From MGBC163016 sp964649145 (lineage in GTDB: Bacteria > Actinomycetota > Coriobacteriia > Coriobacteriales > Eggerthellaceae): 64,000 nucleotides of DNA. The stretch lies in assembly GCA_964649145.1 (NCBI GenBank), contig CAZYOQ010000003.1, forward strand, positions 44,493 through 108,492, in the 5' to 3' direction. Of this stretch, positions 60,472-64,000 are shown in pieces (within the stretch, counting starts at the first letter, position 1; each line of letters starts with the position of its first letter). A model generated the notes under the pieces. It was given only the letters and a program-made list of their open reading frames with translations, had not been told where the DNA came from and made no database searches. Made by a program: the position numbers and the translations under genes.

Positions 60472-62157
60472 ATGAAGCGCCCAACTAAGATCAACCGTAG
60501 AACGTTCGTAAAAGGGGCTGCCGCGGTTGCTGCCGGTGCCGCAATCGGAGGAACATTGATAGGATGTGGCGGTTCGACAGACTCAAGTTCGGCCTCTCAG
60601 GCTTCAACGAGTGTTGGAGGTTCTGTGTCTGGAAACAAGAATGAAGTTATTGTTACGATGACGACGTCGTCTGAACCAGAATCAGGGTTTAACCCCTTGT
60701 TTTCGTGGGGCTGTGGCGAACATGTACATGAGCCTTTGATTCAATCCACCTTAATTAGCACTGATACCAACCTTAACTTCATAAACGACCTTGCTACCTC
60801 TTACGAATGCTCTGATGATGGCCTCACCTGGACATTCAACATTCGAGATGATGTCAAATTCACCGACGGCGAGCCTTTGACTGCAAGCGATGTTGCTTTT
60901 ACCATCAACGGCATCAATGCAAACGAGGCAGCAGAGGCTGACCTTTCGATGGTAGATGAGGCGGTTGCGACAACGGACACTCAATGCGTCCTTCACCTAA
61001 ACAAGCCGTTCAATGCGATGCTTTACACGCTTGCTGTTGTTGGTATTGTGCCTGAGCATGCCTATGATGAAAAGACCTATGGCGAAAACCCCATTGGAAG
61101 CGGTCGTTATATGCTTGAGCAATGGGATCGTGGCCAGCAAGTGATTTTTAAGGCTAACCCTAACTATTACGGGGATGCGCCTTTGATGGATCGCGTTGTA
61201 GTGCTTTTTATGGAAGAGGACACCTCTCTTGCTGCTGCGAATTCTGCACAGGCGGATGTCGCATACACCGCTGCAACACTAGTTGATTCTGCTCAGGTAG
61301 AAGGCTATGAGGTTTTGAACTGCAAGACAGTCGATTCGCGTGGAATCTCGCTTCCGTGCATCAAAGCGGGCGCCACAAAGGAAGACGGCGGTGAAGATTT
61401 TCCTGCTGGCAATGATGTGACCTGCAACTTAGAGCTTCGCCGTGCGGTTAATTTAGGCGTTAATCGCGATGTCATGATTGAAAACGTTCTTAATGGCTAT
61501 GGAACAAAGGCTTTCAGTGTCTCTGACGGAATGCCGTGGTACAACCCTCAAATGGAAGTTGAATTTGATCTTGAAGCTGCAAAGAAGGAGCTGGAAGACG
61601 CCGGCTGGTCTTTAGGTGATGACGGCATTTACACCAAAGACGGAATACGCGCGGCTTTCGAGTGCTACTACAGCGCAAGCGATTCTGTGCGTCAGGCGCT
61701 TGCAAACGAATTTGCAAACCAGATGAAAGAAGTTGGTATTGAGGTCACTCCTGTTGGTTCTGGCTGGACGAAAGACCCAAGCGGAATTTATGCCCATCAA
61801 TATAGCGACCCAGTGCTTTGGGGTTGGGGCTCGAACAGCCCTGTCGAACTTTATAATCTGCATTATTCTTCCTCTTCTGGAAACTATGCGGTTTACGAAA
61901 ACGAGTTCGTTGATGCTCATCTGGATGAGGCTTTGGCCGCAACAAGCGTTGACCAGTCCTACCCCGATTGGCAGGCAGCAGCTTGGGATGGTGAAACAGG
62001 CTACGGTCCGCTTGGTGGAGCGTCATGGGTTTGGCTTTGCAATGTCGACCACCTTTACTTCAAGCGGGCAGGCCTTGTTGTTGCAGAACAGAAGCCGCAC
62101 CCTCACGGGCACGGTTGGTCGCTCGTCAATAATGTAGATAAGTGGTATTGGGAATGA
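60472..62157 (+). CDS. Tat-exported lipoprotein, peptide/nickel-type binding protein
   Basis: Extracytoplasmic binding protein of 561 aa, SBP family 5 (DppA/OppA/NikA). The N-terminus has a twin-arginine motif (NRRTFVKG) and a lipobox (TLIGC near residue 29), so it is exported folded and lipid-anchored. SYECSDDGLTWTFNIRDDVK and FTDGEPLTASDVAFT are the family core. The C-terminus has PHPHGHGW, a His cluster that suggests metal or metal-chelate binding, possibly nickel; this is inference. GAAAGGAAG precedes the ATG. Two permease genes follow after 355 bp of large palindromes. Confidence 0.9.
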   Translation: MKRPTKINRRTFVKGAAAVAAGAAIGGTLIGCGGSTDSSSASQASTSVGGSVSGNKNEVIVTMTTSSEPESGFNPLFSWGCGEHVHEPLIQSTLISTDTNLNFINDLATSYECSDDGLTWTFNIRDDVKFTDGEPLTASDVAFTINGINANEAAEADLSMVDEAVATTDTQCVLHLNKPFNAMLYTLAVVGIVPEHAYDEKTYGENPIGSGRYMLEQWDRGQQVIFKANPNYYGDAPLMDRVVVLFMEEDTSLAAANSAQADVAYTAATLVDSAQVEGYEVLNCKTVDSRGISLPCIKAGATKEDGGEDFPAGNDVTCNLELRRAVNLGVNRDVMIENVLNGYGTKAFSVSDGMPWYNPQMEVEFDLEAAKKELEDAGWSLGDDGIYTKDGIRAAFECYYSASDSVRQALANEFANQMKEVGIEVTPVGSGWTKDPSGIYAHQYSDPVLWGWGSNSPVELYNLHYSSSSGNYAVYENEFVDAHLDEALAATSVDQSYPDWQAAAWDGETGYGPLGGASWVWLCNVDHLYFKRAGLVVAEQKPHPHGHGWSLVNNVDKWYWE

Positions 62158-62161
62158 TAGT

Positions 62162-62310
62162 TTCTGAGCCAAGGGCTTTATGCGGTCTCGGCTCGACGCG
62201 TCGCGCCCTCGAACTAACTTTTGCGAGTTAATTTTCGCAAAAGTGGATTTCTCGGGCGCTTTGGCTTTTGCGTCACCTCGCCTCGACCGCATAACACCCT
62301 TGATTCAGAA
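62162..62310 (+). repeat. Large imperfect palindrome I (149 bp)
   Basis: Starts four bases after the stop of the binding-protein gene. The outer 14-base arms (62162-62175 and 62297-62310) match at 12 positions; next ATGCGGTC (62180-62187) pairs with GACCGCAT (62285-62292), then GCGCCC (62203-62208) with GGGCGC (62254-62259), and the tip is ACTTTTGCGA (62217-62226) with TCGCAAAAGT (62235-62244). The RNA can form one long interrupted hairpin. Confidence 0.85.
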
Positions 62311-62331
62311 GCGTTAAAGGGGATGCATAAA

Positions 62332-62502
62332 AGAAGGTGACAGGAGAGGCGTCTCGAACATTCTCGAGCAGATAAGCGATTTTCGCGAAGCGGTCTTGCG
62401 AGGACTGTTTGAGCGAGCGAAGCGAAGCGAGTTCCGCAGCGGCTTCGCTAAAATCGCTTATTGGTTGCGAGAGCAGTGAGAGACCCTCTCCTGTTTCCTT
62501 CT
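62332..62502 (+). repeat. Large imperfect palindrome II (171 bp)
   Basis: Outer 18-base arms (62332-62349 and 62485-62502) match at 16 positions; GTCTC (62351-62355) pairs with GAGAC (62480-62484), TCTCG (62362-62366) with CGAGA (62468-62472), and the 20-base arms 62372-62391 and 62442-62461 match at 19. The loop is a purine-rich GAGCGAGCGAAGCGAAGCGAG stretch, given here as position 62411-62431. It ends 10 bases before the permease start. Confidence 0.85.
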
Positions 62503-62512
62503 AAAAAACGAC

Positions 62513-63535
62513 ATGACAAGGTATGTAGTACGACAGATTCTGCGCTTTCTGCTGCTGATGCTTGCTGTAAGCATGGTGACGTTTGCGCTTATAGGGCTGT
62601 CTCCAGTGGACCCCGTGCAGGCGAACGTCGGGCAGGTGGCGCTTGCTAACATGTCTGACGAAAAGCTTGCGGCGCTGCACTCATATTGGGGCAAGGATAC
62701 CCCGATATACGAGCGTTACGCTTCTTGGTTCATGGCGCTGTTGCACGGCGATCTTGGCACGTCGCTTAGGTTTAATGCGCCGGTGTCACAAATCTTGGCA
62801 GAAAGGTCGCTGAATTCACTAGCGTTGATGTCGATAGCGTGGGTGGTAAGTGGCTTGTTAGGTCTAGTGCTTGGCGTTTTAGCGGGTACTCACCGCGATT
62901 CAATTCTAGACAGGATTGTAAAAGCATATTGTTTCGTGCTGGCTGCAAGCCCAACTTTTTGGGTCGGGCTTTTGATGCTTGTGATTTTCTCGGTTCAGCT
63001 TGGGTGGTTTCCCATAGGTTTTTCTCAACCGATAGGCAAATCTGCTGCCGATCTTACATTCATGGACGCGCTGAGCCATATTACGCTTCCCGCTGTAACG
63101 CTTTCGATCGTTGGCATCGCTAACGTGGCTTTGCATACTCGTGAAAAGACCATTGATGTGATGTCTAGCCCCTACATTCGTTTTGCGCTGGCGCGCGGCG
63201 AAAGCAAAGCGTCTGTTATTGTGCGCCACGGCCTTCGCAACCTTGTCATACCCGCCATTACTATCCAGTTTGCCCAGATCGCCGAGATTTTCGGAGGGTC
63301 GGTTCTTGTGGAGCAGGTTTTTAGCTATCCCGGTCTTGGGCAGGCTGCGGTCACGGCCGGGATCGGCGGGGATGTGGCACTGCTGGCTGGAATTGCGCTT
63401 GTATCTGCCGCGCTCGTTTTTGGGGGCAACCTGGTGGCCAACATTCTTTACGGCGTAGTCGACCCGCGCATTCGCGAGGAAAGGAAGGCTGGAAGCTCTC
63501 TTGCCGACCTATCGGGAGAGGCCGCCAATGCTTAA
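62513..63535 (+). CDS. Dpp/Nik-type ABC permease, first subunit
   Basis: Inner-membrane subunit of 340 aa with six hydrophobic segments. The N-terminus MTRYVVRQILRFLLLMLAVS, the motif LGTSLRFNAPVSQIL, the EAA-type loop SPYIRFALARGESKASVIVR and the ending GVVDPRIREER are typical of DppB/NikB. No Shine-Dalgarno site is visible before the ATG, which lies just after palindrome II. It overlaps the next permease by 8 bp. Confidence 0.93.
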   Translation: MTRYVVRQILRFLLLMLAVSMVTFALIGLSPVDPVQANVGQVALANMSDEKLAALHSYWGKDTPIYERYASWFMALLHGDLGTSLRFNAPVSQILAERSLNSLALMSIAWVVSGLLGLVLGVLAGTHRDSILDRIVKAYCFVLAASPTFWVGLLMLVIFSVQLGWFPIGFSQPIGKSAADLTFMDALSHITLPAVTLSIVGIANVALHTREKTIDVMSSPYIRFALARGESKASVIVRHGLRNLVIPAITIQFAQIAEIFGGSVLVEQVFSYPGLGQAAVTAGIGGDVALLAGIALVSAALVFGGNLVANILYGVVDPRIREERKAGSSLADLSGEAANA

Positions 63536-64000
63536 CACCCAAGGCTCAGCCATGAACTCCGCCGTCACGCAAGAAGAGACGTTGGCATCGGCTGCCGCAA
63601 AGGCGAGCATCAACATCCTCCATCTGCCAAAACTAAGGCGCGTTGCGAACAGGAAGGCTGTTCTCATAACGGGAATTGTTGCAGCAGCAATTCTTATCGC
63701 TGTAGCCGTTTCCGGGCAACTCCTGCAAACAGAAGCCATGCATACCGATTTCACGCAGAAGTCGCTGCCGCCATCGTTTCAGCACCCCTTCGGCACAGAC
63801 TGGATGGGTCGCGATATGCTGGCTCGCACGTTGGCCGGGCTTTCCTTGAGCATCTTCATTGGTCTTATAGCAGCAACGCTCTCATCGATAATCGCGCTGA
63901 TTCTCGGAAGCGCGGCGGCTCTTTGCGGCAAGCGCGTCGATGGTGCGATAACCTGGCTCATCGACCTCATGATGGGAATTCCGCACATTGTGCTGCTTAT
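63528..64000 (+). CDS. Dpp/Nik-type ABC permease, second subunit (3' end outside window)
   Basis: The first 157 residues of a DppC/NikC-like inner-membrane permease, cut by the window end. HPFGTDWMGRDMLARTLAG is the diagnostic motif, followed by the segment LSIFIGLIAATLSSIIALIL. ATG 63528 overlaps the stop of the first permease (ATGCTTAA) and follows GGGAGAGG; ATG 63552 is a weaker alternative. ATPase genes are expected beyond the window. Confidence 0.92.
   Translation, partial: MLNTQGSAMNSAVTQEETLASAAAKASINILHLPKLRRVANRKAVLITGIVAAAILIAVAVSGQLLQTEAMHTDFTQKSLPPSFQHPFGTDWMGRDMLARTLAGLSLSIFIGLIAATLSSIIALILGSAAALCGKRVDGAITWLIDLMMGIPHIVLL

Noticed and set aside
1..64000. CRISPR arrays, prophage, IS elements, rRNA
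   Set aside because: No regular spacer-repeat array, transposase, integrase or rRNA core was found on either strand.

Overview
The window looks like a chromosomal piece of an anaerobic, host-associated actinobacterium, most likely of the class Coriobacteriia. This is inferred from the gene set, not from a database search: a GlgC/GlgD pair, a class III fructose-1,6-bisphosphatase, LarB/LarC/LarE (nickel-pincer cofactor), AgcS, OPT and DASS carriers, Tat lipoproteins, and a large secreted protein with transglutaminase-like and repeat domains. Base composition is moderate, strong Shine-Dalgarno sites are common, and GTG/TTG starts occur. No phage, IS element, CRISPR array or rRNA was seen. A 100-N assembly gap lies inside larC.

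Layout. 0-5.2 kb: gltB (5' end outside the window) and gltD. 5.2-8.6 kb: an autoregulated-looking MarR gene, mntP on the minus strand, and a glycine riboswitch in front of an AgcS glycine/alanine symporter. 8.6-21 kb: a tight glycogen operon, glgB-glgC (one fused ORF), glgD, glgA, glgP and a GH13-MalQ fusion, followed by fbp (class III) and a 2-hydroxyacid dehydrogenase. 24-28 kb: a repeat-rich secreted protein and larE. 28-32.3 kb, minus strand: a small alarmone synthetase, nth, gtrA, aroK and a DUF2207 protein. 32.3-33.6 kb: tRNA-Ser(GCT), then about 800 bp without an intact gene that holds inverted repeats, a candidate small RNA with a strong terminator, and a frameshifted small gene. 33.6-42 kb: a THEP1-like NTPase, a membrane protein, an AarF/UbiB kinase and an Ogg-type glycosylase on plus; U32 peptidase, ispD-ispF-cysS on minus. 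42-51 kb: DASS transporter, CapA-like protein, an ABC binding protein and permease without ATPase, rhaD-larC-larB (minus) and a lipoprotein cyclophilin. 51-58 kb: OPT and MFS transporters, gshA, a nucleotidyltransferase, fchA and a nicotinamidase-like gene. 58-64 kb: a P1B metal ATPase with a separate HMA protein under an SmtB/ArsR-like operator, then a Tat lipoprotein binding protein and two Dpp/Nik-type permeases, the second cut by the window end.

How the genes fit together. The glycogen block covers ADP-glucose formation, chain elongation, branching, phosphorolysis and maltodextrin recycling in one transcription unit; fbp directly downstream fits gluconeogenic carbon entering storage. LarB, LarC and LarE make the nickel-pincer nucleotide, but no LarA-type user enzyme is in view. 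The His-rich end of the last binding protein makes nickel a plausible substrate.

The most unusual signals are at the DNA level. First, short imperfect tandem duplications sit at or just after stop codons at seven places, several copying the stop codon in frame. Second, short duplications seem to have built low-complexity inserts inside several otherwise conserved proteins. Third, two enzyme fusions carry the same shifted TAGAGGA relic at their junctions. Fourth, two very large imperfect palindromes fill the gap between a binding protein and its permease. Fifth, two identical GTTAC-N13-GTAAC sites, four helical turns apart, stand in front of that binding protein.
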